A DNA stretch of 64,000 bases from Siphonodentalium dalli (Eukaryota; Mollusca; Scaphopoda; Gadilida; Siphonodentaliidae): positions 83,660,958-83,724,957 of the forward strand of contig CP136069.1 of NCBI GenBank assembly GCA_032622095.1. Reading direction: 5' to 3'. A program made the position numbers and the translations under genes. Numbering within the stretch: position 1 is the first letter of the stretch; each line of letters opens with the position of its first letter. The notes beneath the pieces are model-generated. The model was not told the DNA's origin. It ran no database searches and saw nothing but the letters and a program-made list of their open reading frames with translations. Below, one piece after another: positions 58,801-63,582 of the stretch.

Positions 58801-61411
58801 AAAATGGACAATTCAAGGTCAAAGCCCGGACGAAGTCGGGTCACCTTCTAGTAATATATATATATCAGCGGGTTATTCCATTGTCTATGTGGGTGCTATA
58901 TTGGCATTATACAATAGCTCTATGCATTTAATGTCACATCTGTCACTCAGAATAAGTAGGATATGCCGTCTGGCCTATCTTCTTCAAAACAATCCAATCA
59001 GAGTTTTTCTATCAGGAACGGTTTCGAAAATAAAAATTACAAAATTTTAGCATTAACAAAATATTTTCGCGCACACATTATATGACATTTGGACATTTTA
59101 GAACACAAATTTACATGAAAAACATTGAAAAATGGCATTTATACTTGAAATATCGACAAGTTTTCTGAGGAACTTATGTAATCGGTCCCGTAGATTCTAA
59201 AAATGCAATAAAAAGTGTTGTGCCACAATGGCAGGTATGCCCTTTTAGAAGCCGACCGACAAGAGGCACACAGCTGTAAAATTAATGTATAATTGAGAAG
59301 ACAATTGCGTCCAATGCAACCACTATTAACTCGTTTGGGACGTGATTCTTTTGAGAAAAAATTACTCACAGACGAGATTGTTTGCAGAAATGCTTACTTT
59401 TATCTAATTTTATAGCAATTTATGCATTTATTCAATGTTGAATCAGACCATTTGCCATGGCAGATTACTCCGCATGACAACTCATACTATATGGGTGATC
59501 ATCCATAGTCTATAAATCTTCTAGAAATTTTGGGTAGATACCACCAAATTGAGTCTGGTTGCCATAGCAACCTATTTTCGGAAATTTATGTGTTTGGGGG
59601 CTGTAATTTCGCTATATGACGAAATGTTTGCGACATTTTGAATCAAATATAAATTATTTCCGAAGATAAATGATCCAGGAATATTTTGCCAACATCTGGA
59701 ACTAGCCTTTCTCGAAAATCACCCAACACCGACAGAGGGCACCATTAAAAAGGGCCACCAAAGCCCCGTTTTCTAACGTTAAAATGCTTACTTTTATATC
59801 ATTTTATAGCAATGTATGCGTTAATTTAATGCTGAGTCAGACCATTTGTCATGACAGAATTCTCCACATGACAACTCATCTCATATATATTTTGAAGACC
59901 TCCGTCTGTCTGTCTGTATGTTTGTCTGTCATTTATACAAATCTACGATTCTCGACCGATCGGGACGAAACTTGGTATGTGTGTGTAGTTTGACCAGGCG
60001 GTCGACGTTGTCGTATTGGCGAGCCCGTGCGGTGCCCGCTTCGCGCATGCGCAGACGAGATCTGGGAAACGGGTGGAGCTATCGACTTAAAATTTGCTAT
60101 GTGAATGTATCTTGCCCCGGGTACGAATTTTATCGGGTCGCCGAGCCCGTGCGACGCCAGCTTCGCGCATGCGCAGACGAGATCTGGGAAACGGGTGGAG
60201 CTATCGACTTGAAATTTGGTATGTGAATGTATCTTGCCCCGGATACGAATTTTATCGGGTCGGCGAGCCCGTGCGACGCCAGCTTCGCGCATGCGCAGAC
60301 GAGATCTTGGAAACGGGTGGAGCTATCGACTTGAAATTTGGTATGTGAATGTATCTTGCCCCGGATACGAATTTTATCGGGTTGCTGAGCCCGTGCGACG
60401 CCAGCTTCACGCATGCGCAGACCAGATCTCGGAAACGGGTAGAGCTATTGACTTGAAATTTGGTTTTTGAATAGCCCGGACAACGTCGGGCTGGGTAGAG
60501 CTATCAACTTGAAATTTGGTTTTTGAATAGCCCAGACAACGTCGTGCTCATCGGCTAGTAATATATATATTGGTGATCATCCGTAGTCTATAAATCTTCC
60601 AAAAATTTTGGGTAGATACCACCAAATTGCGACCAGTTGACATGGCAACCGATTTTTGGAACATTATGTGTTTGGTAGCTGTAATTTCACTATACGAGAT
60701 GCCTGCATGCGACATTTTGAATCAAATGTAATTAATTTCCAAAGAAATTTTATCCAGGAATATACTTAAATTGCCCCCGCTTCTTGTTCCTTCCGCTGAA
60801 GGGGTCAAAATTGACCTGCCATGGTGATTGCCAACCGAAAACTTGTCTACGCGTCTACGACTTAGGCTACTGGGCGCTGCCATTTTGGAACAATGACGTC
60901 ACGAATCACGGCACGCGATCCCCACGTGACGCCAAAAATAGGTTACATCTTCCTGGACCCCTCGCTGAGTGATCGGCCTATATTGAATACATGTTACTGT
61001 GCGCAAAACATTTATTTATAAAAGAATCATTCGCTGATAACAAGTGCATGAAGTGGGAAACGGATATATCCGTTTCCCGTCCTGTAGGTAATGCCCTAAA
61101 CGAGTTAAAGCACCTCCCACTGTATGACTTTGAATACATCCATTGAATTAACAGACTATACTTCAGCTTGATTCCGTCAAAGCTTGATTCCGTCAAGCTG
61201 AGCTTGCTTCCATCAAGCTGAGCTGAATATATTACGAGATTTGACACTCACCTGGATCGGAATGAACAGTGATTTCTGTCAAATGACTACCAGACTTGGC
61301 AAAGTGTCCCTTTTTGAAGGAAATATCTTTTTTTGCACTCCGTCGTAATGCTGGATGGAAGCTATCAGGGAGATCTCCTCCTGGTGAGGCACCACCCGGA
61401 CTCTTGGGGAC
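25710..61411 (-). CDS. RhoGAP protein of the ARHGAP18/28/40 family (fourteen exons, N-terminus off the window)
   Basis: Stimulates GTP hydrolysis by Rho-family GTPases (RhoA for vertebrate ARHGAP18 and ARHGAP28; Drosophila relative is conundrum), acting on the actin cytoskeleton. Exons, in transcript order: 61411-61252, 49300-49170, 48282-48247, 45783-45621, 43933-43842, 38757-38680, 36095-35936, 34194-34112, 33141-32929, 32167-32093, 30224-30162, 29158-29007, 27557-27469, 25807-25710. Phases chain to 530 residues plus TAA. The GAP domain spans ~165-385: arginine finger in 'EGILRVNG' (R211), K250 and R254 in 'LLKQFLRELP', N331 in 'APNLF'. The pre-domain 'GITRFQDLSKDD..IRPWALIEVTALLD' and tail 'LYEVGGNIG...NPNAEWVIK' are specific to this family. 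Human ARHGAP18 is 663 residues, so roughly 130 N-terminal residues are missing. No catalytic residue looks lost. Confidence 0.93.
26344..27272. mobile_element. Probable hAT-like element related to 17841-18718
   Basis: Begins TAGTGTTGAAAAGACTAGG, matching the inverted end at 18700-18718. The far end is degraded ('ttgactaatcgtttcaattt'). Boundaries and target duplication are uncertain. It lies in the last RhoGAP intron. Confidence 0.5.
27291..27442. mobile_element. Deleted TA foldback MITE beside a RhoGAP donor
   Basis: Left arm 'tagtattgccctaaataatc' and right arm ending in 'cactactgta', with much of the left arm missing. Its edge is 26 bp into the intron after exon 27469-27557. Confidence 0.7.
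27469..27557 (-). CDS. RhoGAP gene exon 13 (visible numbering)
   Basis: Acceptor 'cttatttacag' precedes 27557 and donor GTATTT follows 27469. One base completes Arg, then 29 codons E-S-Y-L-H-I to L-Y-E-V-G-G-N-I, leaving one base for a split Gly. LYEVGGNIG is the family tail motif. A 16-unit minisatellite begins ~50 bp upstream of its acceptor. Confidence 0.93.
27606..28141. repeat. Minisatellite, 16 units of 33/32 bp
   Basis: The unit 'gatagatgtaaaggtattg' + 'tattctgagatgtg' (33 bp) alternates with a 32-bp form ending 'tgagtgtg'. By eye there are eleven long and five short units. On the - strand it is open in frame through the whole array and into exon 27557-27469 (frame 28141-27437, starting ATG), reading NTIPLHLSTSQ-type repeats and, after a 32-bp unit, IQYLYIYPHLR-type repeats. 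Confidence 0.93.
28399..28655 (-). mobile_element. TTAA-flanked double-hairpin MITE (family PB1), inverted
   Basis: Left end TTAACCCTTTATGAAGGGAGC and right end GCTCCAGTCATGGAAGCTTAA. Two hairpins around 'gcattcttttatatatgcc' and 'gtattctcttatatgagg'. It lies in the RhoGAP intron between exons 29007-29158 and 27469-27557. Confidence 0.78.
29007..29158 (-). CDS. RhoGAP gene exon 12
   Basis: Acceptor 'ttacag' precedes 29158 and donor GTGTGT follows 29007. Fifty codons T-D-F-R-D-A-V-I-R-V-Q-A-P to S-P-S-P-K-S-G-E, then two bases of Arg. The 'VIRVQAP' stretch is conserved after the GAP domain in ARHGAP18/28. Confidence 0.93.
29236..29448. mobile_element. TA-flanked palindromic foldback MITE
   Basis: TA-CAGTAATGCCCTAAG ... 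CTTAGGGCATTACTG-TA, nearly perfect arms, 77 bp upstream of the acceptor of exon 29007-29158. Confidence 0.88.
29745..29915. repeat. Imperfect palindrome in RhoGAP intron
   Basis: 'ccggttccattgtttagtg' with 'tttccatatatgg' on the left mirrors 'ccatatatggcaatgctc' and 'ccacagaaccggg' on the right. Confidence 0.6.
30162..30224 (-). CDS. RhoGAP gene exon 11
   Basis: Acceptor 'taatttcag' precedes 30224 and donor GTAAGT follows 30162. Twenty-one codons, R-L-K-F-L-N-K-D-K-N-D-V-I-K-K-P-V-I-I-H-E, phase 0 on both sides, forming the basic linker after the GAP domain. Confidence 0.88.
30749..31628. repeat. About 0.9-kb foldback (long inverted repeat)
   Basis: The left arm runs 'cactgtgtatatttgataac' through 'ccagggtaagtgttttggct', 'tacagcagatgagttgtatc' and 'cacttcaatgtgtattttc'. 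The right arm is its reverse complement ending at 31628, with a centre near 31190 that itself holds 'actgccatacacta' palindromes. It lies entirely in the RhoGAP intron between 32093 and 30224. Confidence 0.88.
31655..31865. mobile_element. Degenerate hAT-type MITE copy
   Basis: Contains 'catgcagaatgaggtccc' and the mirror 'ggggacctcattctgcaaat'; the left part resembles 9580-9745, so both may represent a subfamily. Confidence 0.55.
32093..32167 (-). CDS. RhoGAP gene exon 10
   Basis: Acceptor 'gtcattttag' precedes 32167 and donor GTGAGT follows 32093. Twenty-five codons V-P-S-H-V-V-S-H-I-R-H-Q-Y-E to R-E-R-R, phase 0 both sides; aligns with the 'VPSFLITQVR' segment of ARHGAP28. Confidence 0.92.
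32929..33141 (-). CDS. RhoGAP gene exon 9: C-terminal half of the GAP domain
   Basis: Acceptor 'atctatcaacag' precedes 33141 and donor GTAAGT follows 32929. Seventy-one codons in phase 0: 'ALLVFLSDVAALSQKNKMTI', then 'SMIIAPNLFLTPNR' and 'ELQMAAGTSSIVRMLIKYHH'. It carries the invariant Asn of RhoGAP domains (APN-L) and the family-typical MAAGT segment. Confidence 0.96.
33714..33976 (+). mobile_element. TTAA-flanked double-hairpin MITE (family PB1)
   Basis: Starts TTAACCCTTCTATGACTGG and ends CATAAAATGGTTAA, with both hairpins present. It lies in the intron between exons 34112-34194 and 32929-33141, about 135 bp after the donor of the former. Confidence 0.8.
34112..34194 (-). CDS. RhoGAP gene exon 8
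   Basis: Acceptor 'tgtcattttcag' precedes 34194 and donor GTAACT follows 34112. Two bases complete a Ser codon, then I-N-G-I-E-Q-Q-L-K-A-L-N-L-L-I-C-L-I-P-E-T-N-R-D-T-L-K, the conserved 'ALNLL..LIP..NRDTLK' helix pair. Confidence 0.95.
34243..34740. repeat. Probable decayed mobile element, unclassified
   Basis: Bounded by 'gtatcccccgccgaattg' on the left and 'tatcccccgcaaatttt' near 34635, with 'cctggcttgcgaactcattc' repeated at 34369 and 34490. Structure suggests tandem internal units; no termini resolved. Confidence 0.4.
35150..35456 (+). mobile_element. SINE copy related to 20720-21134
   Basis: Shares 'caagttgtgacccttgagca', 'gtcagcttgtcatactgttg' and the tail 'taatcgctatataaaaccgt' with the SINE at 20720-21134, in the opposite orientation. 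The tRNA-like head is not clear here. Confidence 0.65.
35455..35731. mobile_element. Truncated TTAA MITE (AGGTACTCAATCCG family)
   Basis: Right end CGGATTGAGTACCT-TTAA intact; left side is an internal palindrome around 'ataaagatggataactct' and the left terminus is missing. Confidence 0.65.
35936..36095 (-). CDS. RhoGAP gene exon 7: GAP core
   Basis: Acceptor 'tttatttgtag' precedes 36095 and donor GTATGT follows 35936. Fifty-three codons from Q-I-R-E-D-I-E through 'HDAASLLKQFLRELPVPLL' to A-F-A-Q-V-L plus one base of Ser. The K and R of LLK-FLRELP contact the GTPase in known RhoGAP structures. Confidence 0.95.
36125..36719 (+). mobile_element. Two tandem copies of the AGTGATGTGAAACAC repeat
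   Basis: Unit one 36125-36340 and unit two 36341-36719 are near identical over about 200 bp ('gaaacactccggt', 'gactctggatggcaaaatca'); unit two continues to CATAATATGTCT-TTAA as at 8201. It begins 30 bp upstream of the RhoGAP exon 7 acceptor. Confidence 0.7.
36927..37255. mobile_element. TTAA MITE (CCTCTTCGCTGC family), diverged copy
   Basis: Starts TTAACATCTTTTCTCTGC and ends GCAGCGAAGAGGTTAA; interior 'tgtgctggactgttgac' and 'atggcatacagcgtgcac' match 56255-56606. Confidence 0.75.
37864..37910. mobile_element. Left-arm fragment of the TA foldback MITE
   Basis: 'acagtaatgccataaataaa' followed by 'ctccttaaccacagcagaat', then a TA repeat. The rest is lost. Confidence 0.65.
38368..38649. mobile_element. 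Right part of an hAT-type MITE, 30 bp from a RhoGAP donor
   Basis: The right palindromic arm (38535-38625) and terminal CACAATATTTTAAGGCTTG are present; the left arm is missing. Exon 38680-38757 ends 30 bp away. Confidence 0.7.
38680..38757 (-). CDS. RhoGAP gene exon 6: arginine-finger exon
   Basis: Acceptor 'ctttgtcttccag' precedes 38757 and donor GTATTT follows 38680. Twenty-six codons in phase 0: 'LIHHLYDNGIDAEGILRVNG', then S-A-T-R-M-K. R in GILR is the catalytic arginine finger of RhoGAPs. Confidence 0.95.
38940..39500. repeat. Region of dispersed 'tctgacat' motifs
   Basis: Recurring 'gtctgacattt', 'cctgacat' and 'tgtcagac' on both strands between 38940 and 39465 suggest a decayed element with inverted ends 'gactgtctgaca' (38940) and 'atgtcagacagtt' (39387). 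No coding content. Confidence 0.4.
39501..40897. other. RhoGAP intron, nothing else recognised
   Basis: AT-rich intron sequence with a (TA)n run near 40110-40127. The phrase 'gagattgaggtcaccg' at 40354 and the 'gtgacaccgtgag' cluster near 41720-41770 look repetitive but have no boundaries I can define. Confidence 0.4.
40898..41380. mobile_element. TTAA-flanked MITE (AGGTACTCAATCCG family)
   Basis: TTAA-AGGTACTCAATCCG to CGGATTGAGTACCT-TTAA; full length and very similar to 8721-9208. Confidence 0.78.
41917..43493. mobile_element. TTAA-flanked 1.6-kb element with internal duplication
   Basis: Starts TTAACCCTTTGAACCC and ends GGGTTCAAAGGGTTAA, a perfect 16-bp inverted repeat including TTAA. 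The interior has a diverged ~400-bp direct duplication (about 41995-42360 and 42370-42780) marked by 'ccctggtaacggt' and 'ggttgctaagca'. No transposase frame is visible; the right end repeats 'cggcttttgcggccagtcgg'. Confidence 0.82.
43560..43811. mobile_element. TTAA-flanked palindromic MITE (TTTCAGTGCC family)
   Basis: TTAACCCTTTCAGTGCCAAG to CTTGGTACTGAAAGGGTTAA, with long palindromic arms around 'ggaaagagctc'. It ends 30 bp from the donor side of RhoGAP exon 43842-43933. Confidence 0.83.
43842..43933 (-). CDS. RhoGAP gene exon 5
   Basis: Acceptor 'cttgtactttgaag' precedes 43933 and donor GTGAGA follows 43842. Two bases complete Asp, then 'HGVFGIPLSVLVEHDQKHHP' and G-T-T-V-P-I-I-F-K-Q. The GVFG-PL...VP-I segment opens the GAP domain. 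Confidence 0.95.
44028..44260. repeat. Palindrome in RhoGAP intron
   Basis: Left 'ggatctatgatagttcagta' mirrors right 'tactgaactatcatagatcc' at 44241-44260. A further 'atagttcagtatat' lies at 44261-44276. Confidence 0.75.
45145..45586. mobile_element. hAT-type MITE with exact 8-bp target duplication
   Basis: Starts CAAGTCTGCAAATAG and ends TTTGCAGGCTTG. Flanked by ATATTAGC at 45137-45144 and 45587-45594, an exact 8-bp direct repeat as made by hAT transposases. Two palindromic arms with 'gaggtccccagagggtga' surround a unique middle. It ends 35 bp from the donor side of RhoGAP exon 45621-45783. Confidence 0.88.
45621..45783 (-). CDS. RhoGAP gene exon 4: pre-GAP conserved segment
   Basis: Acceptor 'ttatcactccag' precedes 45783 and donor GTGAGT follows 45621. 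Fifty-four codons beginning E-V-E-I-L-D-N-K-L and including 'GITRFQDLSKDDIIRIRPWA', then L-I-E-V-T-A-L-L-D and a basic run K-R-K-V-K-R-K-V-K, plus one base of Asp. The T-R--DLS..D...I..LALIELTAL pattern is specific to ARHGAP18/28-type proteins. Confidence 0.95.
45808..47009 (+). mobile_element. TTAA-flanked MITE (PB1) expanded by a minisatellite
   Basis: Starts TTAACCCTTTCATGGCTGG and ends CATCATGAAAGGGTTAA. The first hairpin is intact (45860-45922). The second arm is interrupted at 'gaggctcctatatacgag' by the 68-bp minisatellite and resumes at 'acaagagaatgcac' (46944). It is the only PB1 copy here with such an expansion. Confidence 0.85.
45970..46943 (+). repeat. 68-bp minisatellite, about fourteen units
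   Basis: The unit reads 'tactacctatatacgagcgc' + 'ctgcggcgcataagatacta' + 'tgggtggcgggatggggtgg' + 'tgggtggg' with point variants; some units lack the 'ggtgggtg' piece and one is truncated (46640-46660). As 68 is not a multiple of three, every frame stays open and gives GTTYIRAPAAHKILW-type peptides in turn; these are not genes. Confidence 0.93.
47383..47635. mobile_element. hAT-type MITE, internally deleted, exact 8-bp target duplication
   Basis: Starts CAAGCCTTGAAATAGAGTG and ends CACTCTTTCAAGGCTTG. ATGAGCAA flanks it at 47375-47382 and 47636-47643. The middle segment found in 45145-45586 is mostly absent. Confidence 0.88.
48247..48282 (-). CDS. RhoGAP gene micro-exon 3 (36 bp)
   Basis: Acceptor 'tacctttcag' precedes 48282 and donor GTGAGT follows 48247. 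Twelve codons, G-S-T-N-N-Q-L-E-S-H-L-P, phase 0 on both sides, so it could be skipped without changing frame. Support is splice-site quality and phase; the sequence itself is not conserved enough to confirm. Confidence 0.7.
48329..48612 (+). mobile_element. PB1 MITE with one mutated TTAA
   Basis: Left end 'ttcaactcttccatgactgg' (TTAA changed to TCAA), right end 'atgaaatggttaa'. Both hairpins are present, and a poly-C tract (48569-48587) interrupts the right end. It lies 47 bp upstream of the micro-exon acceptor. Confidence 0.75.
48963..49155. mobile_element. TA foldback MITE 8 bp beyond a RhoGAP donor
   Basis: TA-CAGTAATGCCC on the left, right end 'agggcattatgg' before TA. The centre is partly deleted. 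The donor hexamer of exon 49170-49300 occupies 49169-49164, so the element begins about 8 bp further into the intron. Confidence 0.8.
49170..49300 (-). CDS. RhoGAP gene exon 2 (visible numbering)
   Basis: Acceptor 'tatgttacag' precedes 49300 and donor GTAAGT follows 49170. Two bases complete Gly, then I-E-A-L-S-I-Q-H-R-R-S-G-G-P-M-I-E-T-L-P-V-L-R-I to S-N-G-A-I, phase 0. It lies in the weakly conserved region before the GAP domain; identity rests on phase, splice sites and order. Confidence 0.82.
49368..49767. mobile_element. TTAA-flanked MITE (CCCTTTACCCAACA family) with two hairpins
   Basis: TTAACCCTTTACCCAACAG to TTGTTGGGTAAAGGGTTAA. Inside, two hairpins of about 70 bp (49393-49462 and 49548-49617) are almost the same hairpins as in PB1, though the outer TIR differs. 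Confidence 0.85.
49900..52745 (-). pseudogene. Degenerate non-LTR retrotransposon (LINE), reverse transcriptase remnants
   Basis: Reading on the - strand, fragments in shifting frames follow the order of a LINE ORF2. First come 'APKYRKIHFKQKLQIWNKDI' (52400) and 'MRKVLAMLSKGKSAKIFGVI' (52040). The RT motif 'NYRGITVLPALLKLLE' (51820) follows, then motif A 'AFLDAKSAFDVV' (51650), 'GGIMSADLYKLYVEDQL' (51470) and a C-terminal region with 'LLKYNLPAAIDSL' and 'AQWKRTV' (50620-50700). The motif C region reads CSEDV where active enzymes have an ADD core. Frameshifts and stops are present and no endonuclease is seen, so it is 5' truncated and inactive. Clade (CR1/Jockey-like) is uncertain. Confidence 0.88.
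52759..53196 (-). pseudogene. Dead Tigger/pogo-type DDE transposase fragment
   Basis: Two adjacent - strand frames: 'LRCFKGI', 'YYRSNKKAWLNGDIF' (53050-52960), then 'LMLLDIFSCHSDVILSNIKL', 'FLPANTTSKLQP' and 'AGIIQANRGNY' (52900-52765). These match the central and C-terminal catalytic region of Tigger/pogo transposases (Tc1/mariner superfamily). The position of the third acidic catalytic residue, normally in QPLD-GII, reads QPCHAGII, so the acid is lost. The DNA-binding N-terminus is not recognisable. Confidence 0.85.
53197..54017. other. RhoGAP intron, unresolved sequence
   Basis: A - strand frame at 53072-53497 extends upstream of the Tigger fragment but I do not recognise it; it may be the element's own flank. 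Nothing else is supported. Confidence 0.4.
54018..54190 (+). mobile_element. Helitron-like 5' end
   Basis: A-TCTATATATATAAAAAG followed by 'gatctgtctgtcagtg' and 'tgtctgtctgtccagat' resembles the starts at 57427 and 59879 (TC, TA-rich, then TCTG repeats and a '...gatttcaaccaaatttgg' block). No CTAG end was found nearby. Confidence 0.5.
54400..54862. mobile_element. TTAA-flanked MITE (AGGTACTCAATCCG family)
   Basis: TTAA-AGATGCAATATCCG to CAGACTGAGTACCT-TTAA; closest to 15508-15968. Confidence 0.72.
55258..55648. mobile_element. hAT-type MITE, damaged left arm
   Basis: Right arm and CACACTATATCCAGGCTTG end are intact; the left palindrome is cut ('gtgtgtccgacatttgcgta'). Confidence 0.68.
56255..56606. 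mobile_element. TTAA-flanked MITE (CCTCTTCGCTGC family)
   Basis: TTAACCTCTTCGCTGCTAAA to GCAGCGAAGAGGTTAA. Internal 'gtacctacggaccatatagc' and 'taatagctatggacgtcata' give a partly palindromic right half. Confidence 0.82.
57427..58255 (+). mobile_element. Nonautonomous Helitron A1
   Basis: Inserted after A, starts TCTATTATATATTTTGGAAG and ends CGGGTCACCTTCTAG with the hairpin CCCG-GACGAAGT-CGGG just before. Includes a (TG)n tract at 57451-57523 and one 'gaccttgaccttcaaaatgg' block near the 3' end. The middle (57660-58120) is unlike A2. No Rep/helicase. Confidence 0.8.
57451..57523 (+). repeat. (TG)n microsatellite
   Basis: GT repeats interrupted by 'gagggg' and 'gaggg' within the 5' part of Helitron A1. 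The cysteine/valine-rich frames here are artefacts of the repeat. Confidence 0.95.
58256..58851 (+). mobile_element. Nonautonomous Helitron A2, directly abutting A1
   Basis: Starts TCTATTATATATTTTGGAAG on the base after the CTAG of A1 and ends CGGGTCACCTTCTAG followed by T. Same terminal hairpin as A1. The interior is a series of 'tttcgatgaaacttggtatg' and 'gaccttgaccttgaaatcgg' blocks, giving many copies of TCAAGGTCA on either strand. Confidence 0.82.
59391..59690 (+). repeat. Direct repeat, empty-site paralogue of the Helitron B flanks
   Basis: From 'gcttacttttat' to 'atccaggaatat', matching 59785-59878 plus 60559-60762, the sequence on either side of Helitron B. At the point of insertion it reads 'gacaactca' joined straight to 'tactatatgggtgatc'. 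Confidence 0.88.
59879..60558 (+). mobile_element. Nonautonomous Helitron B with four 122-bp tandem units
   Basis: Starts TCTCATATATATTTTGAAG after A and ends with 'cggctag' before T at 60559. Four units at 122-bp spacing ('ggtggagctat' near 60071, 60193, 60315; 'ggtagagctat' near 60437) each contain 'gcgcatgcgcaga' and 'gagcccgtgcg'. The terminal hairpin GCCCGGACAACGTCGGGC lies at about 60474-60491, and a shorter duplicated end with 'gcccagacaacgtcgtgc' precedes the final CTAG. No transposase. Confidence 0.83.
61252..61411 (-). CDS. RhoGAP gene first visible exon
   Basis: Acceptor 'taattatcttag' precedes 61411 and donor GTGAGT follows 61252. Fifty-three codons from V-P-K-S-P-G-G through 'HPALRRSAKKDISFKKGHFA' to H-S-D-P, then one base of Gly. 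Its Ser/Lys-rich linker character fits the region before the GAP domain. Identity rests on splice sites, phase with exon 49170-49300 and the basic/Ser-rich composition rather than strong similarity. Confidence 0.8.
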
Positions 61412-61561
61412 CTAAGATAATTAAGGTATGCATAAAATATTGATGTTTCCAACTGTAATTGTACCAATGAATTTAAGGTGGCAATACAGGTCCCCTGGTG
61501 CGACAACCCCTCCATGAGTGAATACCTTAATACATGGTTTATAACTATCAGATCTATATTG

Positions 61562-62066
61562 AGACTCACTTGCGATCAAAATTCATCAAATTCCCCTGTG
61601 CATGAGATAATGCAACATACCCTGTTCTTTAGACAATATTCACACCTTTAATTTGATGTATCTCCCGCGTCGATATGTGGACGATCACCAAAGATATATA
61701 TGAATATGTGCACACTTTTGAAAACGGACAAACCCTTGTATAGATTCCCATCAAATATAGCAGAATATCACTGCAGAATGTATGCTGCTGAGGTCACACA
61801 CACAGGACTACATGGTGAATCATTGCAAGAGAATAATTCTGCAGTATATGTACTACTATGCTATATTTGATGGGAATCTGTTCAAGGGTTTGTACAATTT
61901 CGAAAATGTGTACATATAATTCATATATATTTTTGGTGATCATCCACTCATCAATGTGGGAGATGTATAAATCAAATTAAACGTGCGAATATAGTCTAAA
62001 GAACAGGATATGTGGCATTATCTCACGCACATGAGATTTTCATGAATTTTGATCGCAAGTGAGTCT
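61562..62066. repeat. About 0.5-kb foldback
   Basis: 'agactcacttgcgatcaaaa' (61562) mirrors 'ttttgatcgcaagtgagtct' (to 62066). Inner arms with 'gattcccatcaaatatagca' and 'tgctatatttgatgggaatc' also match. The loop is near 61790-61840. Confidence 0.85.
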
Positions 62067-62490
62067 ATGCTCAATATAGGGCCTGCGAATTTTTCCACCC
62101 AACTTTGCAGAAATATGAGATCCACACAGCTGAGAATTCAAAGATTTGATGCCAATGATTATCTTTTATACCATAGTAGATTGGATCTCTCTTCTGAACT
62201 ACAGGAACTTTCAAAAACAGGGTTCATGTGGGCCATAACAAATTCTCTTGGTCAATATTTGGGAATTTCTGAAATTTATTTGGCCATTTTTCAGAGCAAC
62301 TTCGGCCAAATTGAAACTAAAGACAACTGAAATTTACTGAAACAAAAAAAAACAGAAAGAAAATATTGAAATATAAAATTAACAAAAAGAAAAGCAATAA
62401 ATTAACTGCACACCTGAATATAAAATAACTCATACTAGTATTATAAATGTCAAAATGAGAACACTGACATTGAATATGAGTGCCTTTTAT
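62067..62490. other. Non-coding or unresolved
   Basis: A + strand frame (62049-62330) has no recognisable domain and overlaps the foldback edge. No host exon was recognised, though upstream RhoGAP exons could be hidden here or beyond the window. Confidence 0.4.
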
Positions 62491-62643
62491 AGTAATTCCC
62501 TAAATAATCGACTCCTTAACCACAGCAGAATTATGGGTAATTTTTCAGGATTTAATCGGAAATATGGCATGTAGCCATTCATCGGAAAGCTCTCAGTGAA
62601 AGCTTTCTGATGAATGGCAACCCATATTTAGGGCATTAGTGTA
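62491..62643. mobile_element. Deleted TA foldback MITE
   Basis: 'agtaattccctaaataatcg' to 'gggcattagtgta'; most of the right arm is missing. Confidence 0.7.
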
Positions 62644-62894
62644 GATAGACAAATACTGTAAAATGGATCTAGCCAGTATAAATATACATAGAATACAAAC
62701 ATGAATGTGCACTGATTTCTTATTGTTTGCAATGGTGTTATATCGAAGCCATAAATCAGTAAAGTATGTCAATAATTCAGAAAAGACATGGTATTAGCAG
62801 CTAATCATGTTGTTATGATAAGCAAGCATCTGTGATTTCAGCAAAAATTATTATCCAAACATACACTGATGAGCTGATAATATGCCTGCCACTT

Positions 62895-63500
62895 TTTTTG
62901 TAGGGATCCGGACCAGTCCGGTCCAGTAAAGAGGTGGTCCAGTCTGGTCCAGTCCAGCTCTCGGTGGTCCAGTATTCTTGCCTGGACCGGTCCGGACTGG
63001 TCCAATCATTATAAAATACCTTAAATGGAGGGATCGAAATGTGTTAAATCTTACTTTGGTACACATGCTTGTGTTACAGAGAGCGTCAAGTTACTGCCGG
63101 ACAAGCTTGTGTTAACTCTGGACATCATATATATTATGTTGTATGTACATTTACAGAATGAATAAATGTGTTTCAAACTTGTGACTGTGACTCAGTGTAG
63201 AGTCTGTAGTTCACGTTTTCCCGCTCCCCCCCCATGTATCTCACACGCTGCTATGTGATCTGACACCAGGTCACATGCCCAAACATTTGCGACACTATGC
63301 ATTGACTGGCAATTGGAACTTCGGAGTTCGATTCCAGCTAACACCAGTATATAGAGCCATTACTTAAGCTAGGCAAACATCAATGCATGTATTCAAATTC
63401 ATGAACCGGTACAGTACCGGACTGGTCCAAAGAGGTCCAATGACAGCAGTCCGGTCTGGCCCTGGACTGTGGACCTGACCGTTTTTTTTAGGCCTGGTCC
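62895..63500. repeat. GGTCCAG-rich clusters
   Basis: Two clusters (62905-63005 and 63405-63500) of 'ggtccagt', 'gtccggactggtcc' and variants, about 400 bp apart. They are probably remnants of a single repeat; no termini seen. A poly-C tract lies near 63226. Confidence 0.5.
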
Positions 63501-63582
63501 ACATCCCTTTTTTTTGTGGCATATATTCTAGAACTGTACCACAAAATAACACCTATATAACATATCCATGGGAATCCATGGA

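Noticed and set aside
62049-62330. + strand 93-residue ORF
   Set aside because: Begins inside a foldback arm and shows no domain; could not be tied to either gene.
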